64,000 nt of DNA from Candidatus Gastranaerophilales bacterium (GTDB taxonomy: Bacteria > Cyanobacteriota > Vampirovibrionia > Gastranaerophilales > Gastranaerophilaceae): contig CALVEM010000001.1 in NCBI GenBank assembly GCA_944326605.1, forward strand, positions 186,001 to 250,000, written 5' to 3'. A model generated the notes under the pieces. The model made no database searches. It had not been told where the DNA came from and saw nothing but the letters and a program-made list of their open reading frames with translations. The translations under genes and the position numbers were made by a program. Of this stretch, positions 35,214 to 43,747 are shown one piece after another; the first letter of the stretch is position 1; every line of letters starts with the position of its first letter.

Positions 35214-35747
35214 CTATTCTGCAATGTCAATTACTGAGTACGCATTAAAATCAACGTTTCCGAAAACAATTTGAACGTGTGCCTCTCCATGCGGGATAAG
35301 TTTTACAAAATTTATGGACGTTTCTCCGAAATCGTCATTTGTTTCTTCTGCGGGGAGTTTTGCAATTACGTAATGTGCCTGATAAAGTTTTAAATAAGCT
35401 TTTCCGTTTTCTTTAAAGCCTTCCACTTGATAGTGTCCTGTCGGGATTATTGAACCATCCGGAGATTTCAGGTTTAGCGGTATTAGCAGAACTGGAAGTT
35501 CTTTTGATACATTTATTATGGAATCTGTTTCGTTGCTCTGTTGAAAGCTTTCTCCTTTTGGTATATTTTTATCGCGTTTTTTCTTGCCTTTTTTGCTTTC
35601 AAGCGCCTGTTCAAATTCTTTGTCGCTGACAGGTTTTTGTCCGTATATATTTTGATCTCCGTAATTATCCCACAAATCACCGTCTGCAAATACAAAATTG
35701 CCTGCAGAAATTATTATTGCAAATATTATGATAATAATTTTTCTCAT
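35214..35747 (-). CDS. Secreted small protein, unknown
   Basis: A 177-residue protein with a signal peptide (MRKIIIIIFAIIISAGNFVFA, then DGDL). A charged disordered part follows (about 30-65, LESKKGKKKRDKNIPKGE). After it comes a beta-rich domain (LPVLLIPLNLKSPDGSIIPTGHYQVEGFKENGKAYLKLYQ, then EAHVQIVFGNVDFNAYSVIDI). There are no cysteines and no known motif. It lies 36 bases upstream of deoB on the same strand. Confidence 0.6.
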   Translation of the reverse strand: MRKIIIIIFAIIISAGNFVFADGDLWDNYGDQNIYGQKPVSDKEFEQALESKKGKKKRDKNIPKGESFQQSNETDSIINVSKELPVLLIPLNLKSPDGSIIPTGHYQVEGFKENGKAYLKLYQAHYVIAKLPAEETNDDFGETSINFVKLIPHGEAHVQIVFGNVDFNAYSVIDIAE

Positions 35748-35801
35748 ATTTTAATTTTAATGTTTTTTTATGAAAAGTATACATCTATTTATATGACAAG
35801 A

Positions 35802-35830
35802 TTGAATTTGTGAATAAATTGTGTTAAAAT
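35802..35830 (+). promoter_or_regulatory. Promoter of pilin 2
   Basis: TTGAAT at 35802-35807, 17-base spacer, TAAAAT at 35825-35830, then AAAAGGAGAC before ATG 35851. Confidence 0.6.
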
Positions 35831-35850
35831 TGAAAAAAAGGAGACTGTCT

Positions 35851-37016
35851 ATGAAAATATTAAATGAGTTATTCCGGAGCTTCGGGGGGGGGGCACTGTA
35901 GGCTCCGCCGTAGGCAAAGACGCAATTAGATGCGAAGATGCTAAGAGGCATAGATGCAAAGCAAGTATCATTCATGTCATCCTGAATTTATTTCAGGATC
36001 TATTAACCGGAAACAAAGACGTCAAGATGCAAAGATGCGAAGCTGTAATCAATAATAAATTAGCAATCTGTCATCCCGAACTTTGTTTGACTGCTTTTGC
36101 CGAAATCTATGATTTCGAGCAAAATGTCCCAATGCGGGCGGGATCTCAAGAGAAGCAGCAACACGGAGGTCAATCTGGCGTTCAAGAGATCCTGAAACGA
36201 GTTCAGGATGACATTAATATTTTCCTGAAACGAACTTATTCACATATTAACCTATTCTCTTATTCACCTCATAAACGCGCAGCGTTTACGCTAGCAGAGG
36301 TTTTAATCACCCTCGGGATAATCGGTGTAGTAGCAGCAATGACATTACCAGTGTTGATTTCGAAATATCAGGAAAGGTCTTGGTTAACTTCTTTTAAAAG
36401 AACGTATTCTGTTTTGTATCAGGCATATTTAGGTGCTTATCAGGAAAACGGAATAGCAAGTACCTGGTGTCCGGCAAAAAATAGTGATTGTTCCAAAACT
36501 TATTTTGATATTCTGTCACCTCATTTAAAGGTTGTAGAAGTTTGGGGCTTTGATCGACCTGATATTTTATATAAAATATCTTACCATGATCTGGATGGTC
36601 GTGATATTGGTTCTAATAATATTTTTCCAACAACTCATTATAAGTTTGTTTTGAATGACGGAACAATAATTGGTATCGGTTATGATGGTGAGTTAAATAT
36701 GCCGTTGTTGCAGGTTGATACGAATGGCTTAAAAGGTCCTAATCAACTGGGTAAAGATATTTTTTATTTCACATTAAACAGTAAACAGAACTATCCTGTT
36801 ATATCCGGTTTTGCAAAATGGTGGATTGGAGCTGGAAGTTCAACCTATTGCTCAACTCAACGTCAAAGCGGCTGGTGGAGCGGCGGCGGGTGTTCCTTAT
36901 GGATAATAGCAACCGGCAATATGGACTATTTGCATAGAAATTTAACTTCAGATGAATGGAACAAAGCTATACAGAATTTACTTGTAGATTTGAACAAAGA
37001 TTCATTAGATAAATAA
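35851..37016 (+). CDS. Pilin 2: G-tract phase-variable pilin-like gene
   Basis: ATG 35851 has a strong AAAAGGAGA site and encodes MKILNELFRSF before G10 at 35884-35893. At this length the frame stops at TAG 35899. With 8 or 11 Gs it runs about 125 codons to RAAFTLAEVLITLGIIGVVAAMTLPVL and the mature domain ending 37016. The leader holds three dispersed repeats yet stays open: GATGCTAAGAGGCATAG, CATCCTGAATTTATTTCAG, and the TTATTCAC unit. The mature part has DTNGLKGPNQLGKDIFYF and a Gly/Trp/Cys-rich C-terminus (SGWWSGGGCSLW) unlike the other tails. A prepilin-type inner-membrane pilin is inferred. Confidence 0.75.
35877..35910 (+). repeat. G10 tract with hairpin arms (pilin 2)
   Basis: G10 at 35884-35893. 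CGGAGC just before TTC and GCTCCG after CACTGTAG are perfect inverted arms, as at pilin 1. Observed phase is off; 8 or 11 gives the pilin frame. Confidence 0.85.
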
Positions 37017-37019
37017 TAA

Positions 37020-37046
37020 AACGACCGGTTAAAATACCGGTCATTT
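37020..37046. terminator. Terminator between pilin 2 and the M49-like gene
   Basis: GACCGGT and ACCGGTC form a short perfect hairpin around TAAAAT, followed by ATTTTAT. It can serve both convergent genes. Confidence 0.7.
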
Positions 37047-37050
37047 TATA

Positions 37051-38829
37051 TTATTCTTTGAGAAGCTTTTCTGCAAGTTCAGCTTCTGTTCGTCCGTTTA
37101 AGGTTTTATTTATTTTTTGAAGTTTTTGGGCGATAAGCTCCATATTATCTGTCCATACAAAGTTATCAAGAACATATTTCTCTGCTTTGTCAAAATTCCC
37201 TTCTATTTGAATTCTTACAATTTCCGCGAGCATTTCTTTTGCAATCGGAACAACTTTATCTATATTAACGTGAATTTTACCGTCAATAATGTCATAGGCA
37301 CCGCGTTCTGCAAAATACTTGTTCTGCATAACTGTGCGGACTCTGTGCGCCTGACTAAGTGTCGGTTTTGATTTCAAGAAATTATCGGTAATTGTTGTTA
37401 CAATAATTTGTTTTCTTTGTTCTTCTGTATACATTCCAAGTTCTGTTAAAAGATCAACAAAAGCCAGAGAACCCATATCTGCTTTATTTTCTTCTATGAT
37501 ATTGCGGTATTTGCCTAAGGTTTCGCAGGCCTTTTTAGGTCCGAGAGAATGCGCGTTTTCATGTCCTATTGTAAACCAGTGATCAGCTTCATCAAGATAG
37601 AATTGGTGCTGATCTTTATCCAAAATTGCATCTAATCTTTCCTGAAGTTTTTTCATATCGCTTATAAATCTTATTTGTCTGTGGTAAACATTTCTTCTTC
37701 CTCCGCCTATCGAGAGTGAGAGTTTGTCGTCATTCGGGAGATTTTCAGCAAGAGTAATTCCGCCTCTGTATGCCCCGACATCCCCGGTAACTGCAACTAA
37801 ATCAACATCAACCATAGTTTGCTTTAATTTTGGCTGTCCCTCGCCTTGAGGAGAGGGCGCCTGTAAGGCTGGTGAGGTGCCAACGTCAGCAGGTTGAATA
37901 TTTTGTTCGTATTCATCTGCGTATGGCATATTTTTGGCAAGTATAGGAAGATATTTTTTTATTGCCATAAGAGCTTCCGTGCCTTTTTTATTAACAATTC
38001 CGACACGTCCGCCTAAAAAATCTTTCGGAATTGGTTTAATTTCGTGTTTTTCAAGAAGTTCTGACAATTCTTTATTTTCTACAATTGTGCCGGTCATTTC
38101 ATCTTCGTAATTCTCTCTTGTTATTGTGAATTCAAGCGGGGTATCCTGCAGTGTTGCCCATTTTTTGTCAGCATAAGCGTCAAGCATTGGATCAGCTTTT
38201 CTTAAAGCTTTTGACTGAAGTTTTAAATACTCCGTAAAATCAGCGTTTGTAGAAGTTCCTGCGGCTTTGTCGATTTCATCCGCCATTTTAGAAAAATCTT
38301 CTTTGAATTTGTCAATGTAATCAATGCCGATAAGTTCATCGCTGTTTCTTTCAACAACAGAGCGCTGGGTCAGAATTTTTTTGACTTCTTCAATTTTACC
38401 TTCATTAATCATTTTTGTCAGGATGCTGTGAAATTCCTCTTTTGAAAGATCTTCGGGGTAAACACCTTTGCCGGGGAATTCTTTTATTCCTTTTGCAAGA
38501 TTGATTTTATTTGACATTGTGTCAATTGCATTCATGCCTTTTTGCGCATCAAAGAGAATTTTTGTAAGTTCAGCCTGTTTGTTGCCTTTTTCGACTTCGC
38601 TTTCAAGAAACGCTTTAAATTCAAGATTATGATGGCAATCAATCTGCATGTTGATTTTTTCTAAAATGTATGCTGCTTTAACAAGATGTTTAAGCGCTTC
38701 TTTGTCTCCTTCTTGAAGTGACAAATATTCGGGCGCATCGCATTTCAGCATTTTTTTTGTCATTAAGTAATCTTTATTTGTACGTTTTTCAAGTTCTTCC
38801 ATTGAAAGATTAAATTCAAACTCTCTCAT
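37051..38829 (-). CDS. M49-like zinc dipeptidyl peptidase with in-frame repeat insert
   Basis: A 592-residue protein with GHENAHSLGP (HExxH zinc site, about residue 424) and downstream EENKADMGSLAFVDLL. The E-x-x-A-D segment supplies the third ligand in M49 (dipeptidyl peptidase III) enzymes. Large helical domains lie on either side. It probably removes dipeptides from peptide N-termini in the cytoplasm. Around 37829-37885 the frame contains ALQAPSPQGEGQPKL, encoded by the CCTCTCC-type dispersed repeat seen at 57660-57800 and 5453-5547. The frame remains open, so the insert is tolerated or recent. Confidence 0.75.
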   Translation of the reverse strand: MREFEFNLSMEELEKRTNKDYLMTKKMLKCDAPEYLSLQEGDKEALKHLVKAAYILEKINMQIDCHHNLEFKAFLESEVEKGNKQAELTKILFDAQKGMNAIDTMSNKINLAKGIKEFPGKGVYPEDLSKEEFHSILTKMINEGKIEEVKKILTQRSVVERNSDELIGIDYIDKFKEDFSKMADEIDKAAGTSTNADFTEYLKLQSKALRKADPMLDAYADKKWATLQDTPLEFTITRENYEDEMTGTIVENKELSELLEKHEIKPIPKDFLGGRVGIVNKKGTEALMAIKKYLPILAKNMPYADEYEQNIQPADVGTSPALQAPSPQGEGQPKLKQTMVDVDLVAVTGDVGAYRGGITLAENLPNDDKLSLSIGGGRRNVYHRQIRFISDMKKLQERLDAILDKDQHQFYLDEADHWFTIGHENAHSLGPKKACETLGKYRNIIEENKADMGSLAFVDLLTELGMYTEEQRKQIIVTTITDNFLKSKPTLSQAHRVRTVMQNKYFAERGAYDIIDGKIHVNIDKVVPIAKEMLAEIVRIQIEGNFDKAEKYVLDNFVWTDNMELIAQKLQKINKTLNGRTEAELAEKLLKE

Positions 38830-38904
38830 ATTTTTATCTCCTTTATTTTAGACAATTATAACATATTCTATCAAATTTATATTAGACCATATAATGTAGT
38901 CTTA

Positions 38905-38933
38905 TTGAAAATAATAAAAATTTTTGTTAAAAT
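38905..38933 (+). promoter_or_regulatory. Promoter of pilin 3
   Basis: TTGAAA at 38905-38910, 17-base spacer, TAAAAT at 38928-38933, then AAAGGAGAAAG before ATG 38967. Confidence 0.6.
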
Positions 38934-38966
38934 AGTTCTGTTATAATTTAATTGAAAGGAGAAAGT

Positions 38967-39798
38967 ATGAACACTGGTTTTAAATCCGCATCTCGGAGGG
39001 GGGGGGCGATTAGCAGCTTCTGCTAAGGCTTTTGGCGATTTATTCAAAATATTTGTACCTCTGGAAAAACATTTAGCATTTACACTTGCAGAAGTTTTGA
39101 TAACACTTGGAATTATAGGAATTGTTGCAGCAATTACTATGCCGGCACTTATTAGTTCTTATCAAAAAATGGTCTTAAGACAGCAGTTTAAAAAAGCGTA
39201 TAATACTATGTTAAACGGTTATCGTTTAGCGGAGGTAAAATTAGGTTTTCATCCTATGTGTTATTACGGTGATGATAATATAGGTGCACCTTGTATAAAA
39301 TATGAAAACGGAGAATGTGTTGAATATGGAGAAAATGTTAATCCTACAAATCAATTATCTGACTGTAAGGTATTACGGGAAGAATTAATGAAGACCTTAT
39401 CAGTTGTAAAAGTTTGTGAAGGAAACGGATTAGCAGATGGCTGTATCCCTCCATATAAAGGAAATGATACGTTATATAAAGAAAATAATGAGAATGCTTC
39501 TGAAGAAGATATTAATATGGCTACGTCAGGTACGAGAGGCTGGAGAGAAGAGTTTATTCATAATAGAGCGCCTATATGGGTTCTGGCTGATGGTGTCATT
39601 ATAGTATGGTATGGTAGTTCAACTACATTGTTTGCTGTAGATGTTAACGGGATGAAAGGACCAAATAAATGGGGGTATGATTTGTTTGGTTTTATGTTGA
39701 AGTCAAATTTAGCTAAAGCATTGTGGCTTGTGGGAAGCGGGTACACTGAAAAAGGCGGAAGCACTACGACCCAAATGCTTAGAGAAATAGGACAATAG
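38967..39798 (+). CDS. Pilin 3: G-tract phase-variable pilin-like gene
   Basis: ATG 38967 (AAAGGAGAAAG upstream) encodes MNTGFKSASR, then meets G9 at 38998-39006. At nine Gs translation ends at TAA 39024. With 8 or 11 Gs it continues RLAASAKAFGDLFKIFVPLEKHLAFTLAEVLITLGIIGIVAAITMPAL. The mature part is long, with VDVNGMKGPNKWGYDLF and a Cys-rich first half (CYYGDDNIGAPCIKYENGEC). The leader segment after the tract resembles that of pilin 6, which shows the after-tract frame is conserved. The gene ends 1 base from the convergent rlmH stop. Confidence 0.75.
38998..39006 (+). repeat. G9 tract of pilin 3
   Basis: Nine Gs after CGGA. Immediately downstream, TTAGCAG and CTGCTAA form a hairpin around CTT. 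Observed phase is off; 8 or 11 gives the pilin frame. Confidence 0.85.
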
Positions 39799-40269
39799 TT
39801 ACTTGTGATAGGTTTCCCCTTTAATAATTTTGAAAGCTCTGTAAATCTGTTCAACCAGTATTAACCGTGCGAATTGATGTAAAAATGTCATTTTGGACAT
39901 ACTCATTTTTAGATTTGCGCGGTTTGATACTATTGGTGAAATCCCGCATGAGGAACCTATTACAAAAACGATTTCTGAAACGCCGTCATTTGTAAGTTCA
40001 TTAATTTTTTGCGCAAATTCTTCTGATGAAAACATTTTGCCTTTAATTTCAAGCGTTATTACATAGGATTGAGGTTTTATGTGTGAAAGAATTTTTTCGC
40101 CTTCCTGTTCCAATACTTTAGATGTCAAATTTTCGTCTTTAATCTCTATAGCAGGAATTTCAATAATTTCAATTGCCGCATAAGGAGTAAGCCGTTTTAA
40201 AAATTCATCAATACCGTTTTTAAGAAATTTTTCTTTAATTTTGCCAAGAGCTATAATTTTAATTTTCAT
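39799..40269 (-). CDS. rlmH: 23S rRNA pseudouridine-1915 N3-methyltransferase
   Basis: A 156-residue SPOUT methyltransferase. It shows MKIKIIALGKIKEKFLK at the start, VITLEIKGKMFSSEEFAQKI, FVIGSSCGISPIV (knot AdoMet loop) and FLHQFARLILVEQIYRAFKIIKGETYHK, the conserved RlmH end. It methylates m3-pseudouridine 1915 in 23S rRNA helix 69. The start overlaps the mscS stop by 11 bases on the same strand. Confidence 0.95.
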   Translation of the reverse strand: MKIKIIALGKIKEKFLKNGIDEFLKRLTPYAAIEIIEIPAIEIKDENLTSKVLEQEGEKILSHIKPQSYVITLEIKGKMFSSEEFAQKINELTNDGVSEIVFVIGSSCGISPIVSNRANLKMSMSKMTFLHQFARLILVEQIYRAFKIIKGETYHK

Positions 40270-41119
40270 TTTTTGCTATATATACTGTTGTTGACGGGAA
40301 GGCAAATTCAATATTTTCTTTCCTGAATTCTTTTATTGCCTGCTGTAAAAGTTCCCCGCGAATTCTTTCATATTCGTTGAATGAACCTGTTTTGGCATAA
40401 GCTGTCAGTTTAATGTTAATTGAACTTGCATCAAGAGCGTCAAGGTTTACTCTATAATCGTTATATATGTCGTTTCGTGTTTCTGAAATATTCTTGAGAA
40501 TATCTATTGCTTTTTGGATTTTTTCATCGGGTGTGTCATAAGTAACCCCGAAAGTTACTTTGATTAATCTTTTATGTGCCTTGCTGATATTCTCAACAAT
40601 GTTTGAAGCTATTACACTGTTAGGAATTGAGACCTGAAAATTATCAAGTGAGCGGATTTTAGTTGATCGCAGACTTATGCTCTCGACGGTTCCCTCAAAA
40701 TTGTTGACTCTTATATAATCCCCTATTTTGTAGACTTTATCCGTTAAAATTCCAAGAGTTCCGAACATTGAGGCAATAGTCTGCTGTGCGGCAAAACCTA
40801 CTGCCAAACCTGTAATTCCAAACCCTGCAATCAACGATGTAAGAGAATAGCCCTGACTTTGCAAAAATGAGGCAACTAAGAAAAATACTATTAAACTTTT
40901 TATTACCCTATCAAGAATAATAAAAATATGACTGATTGTTGCCGCGTTATCTTTTGTAAGAAATTTCTTTTTCAGTTTGTTGATTGCAATGTCCGTAAGC
41001 TTAAAAAGCAGAATGATCAGTATAATGTTGATAATAATACCTACAAACATGCTGACCTTGAATGTCGCAAAAACTTTATCAACTTTATCCGCGTTAACAA
41101 GAAGATTGTCAAAATTCAT
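40259..41119 (-). CDS. mscS: Small-conductance mechanosensitive channel
   Basis: A 286-residue MscS-family protein. It has an N-terminal hydrophobic helix (FVGIIINIILIILLFKLTDIA), a second helix (VIKSLIVFFLVASFL) and the pore helix GITGLAVGFAAQQTIASMFG. The beta domain (IGDYIRVNNFEGTVESISLRSTKIRSLDN) and the cytoplasmic cage follow. It releases solutes under hypo-osmotic shock. It lies upstream of and overlaps rlmH. ATG 41119 follows CAGGAG. Confidence 0.93.
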   Translation of the reverse strand: MNFDNLLVNADKVDKVFATFKVSMFVGIIINIILIILLFKLTDIAINKLKKKFLTKDNAATISHIFIILDRVIKSLIVFFLVASFLQSQGYSLTSLIAGFGITGLAVGFAAQQTIASMFGTLGILTDKVYKIGDYIRVNNFEGTVESISLRSTKIRSLDNFQVSIPNSVIASNIVENISKAHKRLIKVTFGVTYDTPDEKIQKAIDILKNISETRNDIYNDYRVNLDALDASSINIKLTAYAKTGSFNEYERIRGELLQQAIKEFRKENIEFAFPSTTVYIAKNEN

Positions 41120-41146
41120 AAAAACTCCTGAAACCTTTTATAAAGG

Positions 41147-41172
41147 TACAAAAAACGGAAGACGAGACTCGC
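41147..41172 (-). repeat. Partial duplicate of tRNA-Gly 3' end
   Basis: GTACAAAAAACGGAAGACG at about 41148 continues ACTCG and closely matches GTACAAAAATAGCGGAAGACGAGACTCG at 41301-41328, the 3' end and flank of the tRNA-Gly. The match ends at the T-arm. The two copies are direct repeats about 150 bases apart, as left by integrase attachment sites or a local duplication. Confidence 0.6.
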
Positions 41173-41310
41173 TTGCATCGTAGGCGAGTATCACGAGCCT
41201 TACGAGGCAGGATTTCCTGCAAGGATTGAACTCCGTATGCTGCGAACATCATGAGCAGCATACAAGTTCGAAGTCTCGCAAACCTAAATTTTATAAGAAA
41301 GTACAAAAAT

Positions 41311-41383
41311 AGCGGAAGACGAGACTCGAACTCGCAACAGCCTGCTTGGAAGGCAGGTACTCTAGCCATTGAGTTACTTCCGC
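41311..41383 (-). tRNA. tRNA-Gly (TCC)
   Basis: On the reverse strand the sequence begins GCGGAAG (5' acceptor) and ends CTTCCGC plus discriminator T, a 7-bp stem. The anticodon arm CCTGC-CTTCCAA-GCAGG gives anticodon TCC. The T arm GCGAG-TTCGAGT-CTCGT is present, as is a D arm around CTCAATGGCTAGAG. It is 73 bases with no encoded CCA. It reads GGA/GGG codons. Confidence 0.93.
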
Positions 41384-41660
41384 ATATTTCTAATATAATA
41401 TAAAAAAAAATTTTTGCAATAGTAATGTTGAGGGAGTTATACAAGTTTATTTATCTAAAGTGTTACCTAAACAATTAATTTATTGATGGCTTCGTATGAG
41501 ATGCTGAAATAAATTCAGCATGACTGATATTCCCTCGTCATCCCGAACTTGTTTCGGGATCTATATTCTAATTCTTAAGAATTAGTTCAAGTTTGTTAGT
41601 TTTAAATATAAAAAGTTATTCTCCCGAGTGGTGAAAATATGTGTAAAAAAGGGTATTATA
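41384..41660. other. Gene-free stretch with REP-like repeats
   Basis: It holds no plausible gene. ATGCTGAAATAAATTCAGCAT at about 41501-41521 and CCCGAACTTGTTTCGGG at 41542-41558 are palindromic units of the dispersed family. A possible promoter for the RNA candidate downstream is GTGAAA at 41631-41636 with TATTAT at 41654-41659 (17-base spacing). Confidence 0.5.
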
Positions 41661-41666
41661 TATACA

Positions 41667-41846
41667 TAAGCTTGTTATATCCAGGCACTTTTTTCGGGGT
41701 TGCGACAAGATTTGTTCTTTGAGCGGTTTGGTTTAAAATATAACAGGCTTATTCCCAAAAATACTATGTACAACAACAATATATACAGACTCTATGTTTG
41801 ATATGCAACGGCTTGTCAGTTTTTTACCGGCAAGTCTTTTATTTTA
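41667..41846 (+). ncRNA. Putative structured RNA of unknown class
   Basis: No coding frame fits here, but several signals line up. A promoter-like GTGAAA-17-TATTAT ends at 41659. A 13-bp stem pairs AAGCTTGTTATAT (about 41678-41690) with ATATAACAGGCTT (about 41738-41750) around a large loop. A terminator-like GGCTTGTC/GGCAAGTC hairpin with following Ts lies at about 41811-41843. The predicted length, about 170-180 nt, is compatible with 6S-type RNAs, but I do not see diagnostic 6S, tmRNA, SRP or RNase P motifs. Class is unknown. Confidence 0.4.
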
Positions 41847-41913
41847 TATGTTGAAAACAATCGGGTTTTGTGTTAACTTATGTTTGTAAAAAAAAGAAAA
41901 TAAGGAGTTTTTT

Positions 41914-42204
41914 ATGCATAAAGAAGTTAGAGCAAGTCATATTCTGGTTAAAACAGAAGATGAGGCTAAAAATTTGTTAGATGAAATTAAAGGCGGTAAA
42001 TCATTCGCCGATGCTGCAAAAGAAGTTTCACTCTGCCCGTCAGGACATGATGGCGGGGATTTAGGATTTTTTAAACGCGGAGTTATGGTAAAACCGTTTG
42101 AAGATGCAGCTTTTGAATTAAAAGAAATCGGAGATATTTCAGAACCTGTTCAAACTCAATTTGGCTGGCATTTAATTCAATTAACAGGCATGATTGATGA
42201 TTAG
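41914..42204 (+). CDS. Parvulin-type peptidyl-prolyl isomerase
   Basis: A 96-residue stand-alone parvulin: HKEVRASHILVKTEDEAKNLLDEIKGGKSFADAAKEVSLCPSGHDGGDLGFFKRGVMVKPFEDAAF, then TQFGWHLIQL. The SHILVK, GGDLGFF and FGWHLI motifs are those of PpiC/rotamase domains. It has no signal peptide, unlike SurA/PrsA, so cytoplasmic. The stop overlaps the pepP start by 11 bases. Confidence 0.92.
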   Translation: MHKEVRASHILVKTEDEAKNLLDEIKGGKSFADAAKEVSLCPSGHDGGDLGFFKRGVMVKPFEDAAFELKEIGDISEPVQTQFGWHLIQLTGMIDD

Positions 42205-43747
42205 TGCTGTTGAAAATATTCGTGAATTTATGAAAGTGCAGGGTATTGAATACCTGCTTGTGAATTCTGCAAACAAATATCTGGAGGAATATACTCCTTT
42301 AGACGAAAATTCAAGGTATAAACTGACGTCTTTTTCAGGATCAACCGGCGATGCGCTTGTTACTCCCGAAACTATTTTTCTGTTTGTTGACGGAAGATAT
42401 CATATTCAGGCAGATTTAGAAGTTAGTCATGATATTATTTCAGTTGTAAAACTTCAGACAGGACAGTCTTTTTTAGAAGAACTTGTAAAAAAAGTTCCTG
42501 ATGGAAAAATTCTTGGTATTTTTTCAAAGAAAAATTCTCAAAAACGGGTAGAATATTTAAAATCTAAGGGAATTGAACTTAAATATTTTGAGACAGATCC
42601 GCTTGATAAAGAGAATGTTTATGACAGCTCAAATATTGTGAAGGTAGCAGGCGTTCCGGTTGAAGAAAAAATTAAAAATATATATTATGACGGTGCAGTT
42701 TTGATTACGGATCTTGAGGAAGTTTCTTATCTTTTCAATTTAAGAGATTTTTCAAATAATTATTCAAGTAAAATTCGCGGCAAGGCTGTGATTTTAGCAG
42801 GCAGAGCACGCCTGCTTGATGATATTGATGATTTTGTCGAAAGTTATAAGGGAAATATTTTTGTTGATAAATCAACTATTAGTGCTTATGATTTTGCGTT
42901 AGCAGGTGATAAGGTTAAAGTCCTTGAAACCAGCCCTATAAAGTTGATGAAATCTGTTAAGACAGATGATGAAATCGAGCATTACAAAGATGCTTTCAGA
43001 CGTACGGATTTGGCTGTAAAAGCAATCCGTGATTATATTGAAAATAACGACAATATTTCTGAATTTGATATTGCCCGGCAGCTTGAAAAGGAATTTAAAC
43101 GTTTCGGTGCAAAGAGTTTAAGCTTTAAATCAATTGTAGCAAAAGATAAAAATTCTGCTCTCGCTCATTATTCAAAATGTTCAAAAGATGAAATTTTAAA
43201 AGACGGAAGTCTTATTTTGATTGACTGCGGTGCGTATTACGAACAGGGACTTGCAACGGACATTACAAGAGTATTTATAAAAGGTACTCCGTCTGAACTT
43301 CAAAAACGCGTTTACACAACCGTTTTAAAAATGTTTTTGAATACATATAACTTTTGCCTCCCTTGTAAAGAAAGGGGAACCGCAAGTGCGGTGGATGGAT
43401 TTAGTATTGACGCTCTTGCACGGAAAATTTATTCGGAAAATGAAATAGAAGGGTTTGTATTCAATCATGGTCTCGGGCATGGTATAGGTATCAGTGTTCA
43501 TGAGTATCCGCCGAATTTAAGCAAAAACGAGATGGCAAAAGTTGAAATTAAAGATAATATGTGTTTTACAATTGAGCCGGGGCTTTATAATGAAGATTAT
43601 TTCGGCATAAGGCTGGAAAATTCCTGCTATATGAAAGACGGGAAAATTCGTTCTTTTGTTCACATGAATTATGAAAAAAAACTTATAGACTTTTCGCTTT
43701 TGACAGAGCAGGAACAAGAGTGGCTCAAAGAATTTGAGGTTTTGTAA
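42194..43747 (+). CDS. pepP: Xaa-Pro aminopeptidase, M24 family
   Basis: A 517-residue M24B protein. The N-terminal creatinase-like domains contain LTSFSGSTGDALVT. The metal sites are visible in the C-terminal pita-bread domain: IDCGAYYEQGLATDITRVF (two Asp), FNHGLGHGIGISVHEYP (His and His), MCFTIEPGLYNEDYFGIRLENSC (Glu and Glu). It removes an N-terminal residue preceding proline. It begins inside the parvulin end and ends directly at the next start. Confidence 0.93.
   Translation: MMISAVENIREFMKVQGIEYLLVNSANKYLEEYTPLDENSRYKLTSFSGSTGDALVTPETIFLFVDGRYHIQADLEVSHDIISVVKLQTGQSFLEELVKKVPDGKILGIFSKKNSQKRVEYLKSKGIELKYFETDPLDKENVYDSSNIVKVAGVPVEEKIKNIYYDGAVLITDLEEVSYLFNLRDFSNNYSSKIRGKAVILAGRARLLDDIDDFVESYKGNIFVDKSTISAYDFALAGDKVKVLETSPIKLMKSVKTDDEIEHYKDAFRRTDLAVKAIRDYIENNDNISEFDIARQLEKEFKRFGAKSLSFKSIVAKDKNSALAHYSKCSKDEILKDGSLILIDCGAYYEQGLATDITRVFIKGTPSELQKRVYTTVLKMFLNTYNFCLPCKERGTASAVDGFSIDALARKIYSENEIEGFVFNHGLGHGIGISVHEYPPNLSKNEMAKVEIKDNMCFTIEPGLYNEDYFGIRLENSCYMKDGKIRSFVHMNYEKKLIDFSLLTEQEQEWLKEFEVL

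Noticed and set aside
41109-41444. Open frame of 111 codons on the reverse strand
   Set aside because: It runs through the tRNA-Gly and its duplicated fragment, so the frame is incidental.
41667-41846. tmRNA, SRP RNA, RNase P RNA
   Set aside because: No tag-peptide frame, GGAAGGAAGCAGCC-type SRP loop or RNase P core motifs are seen.
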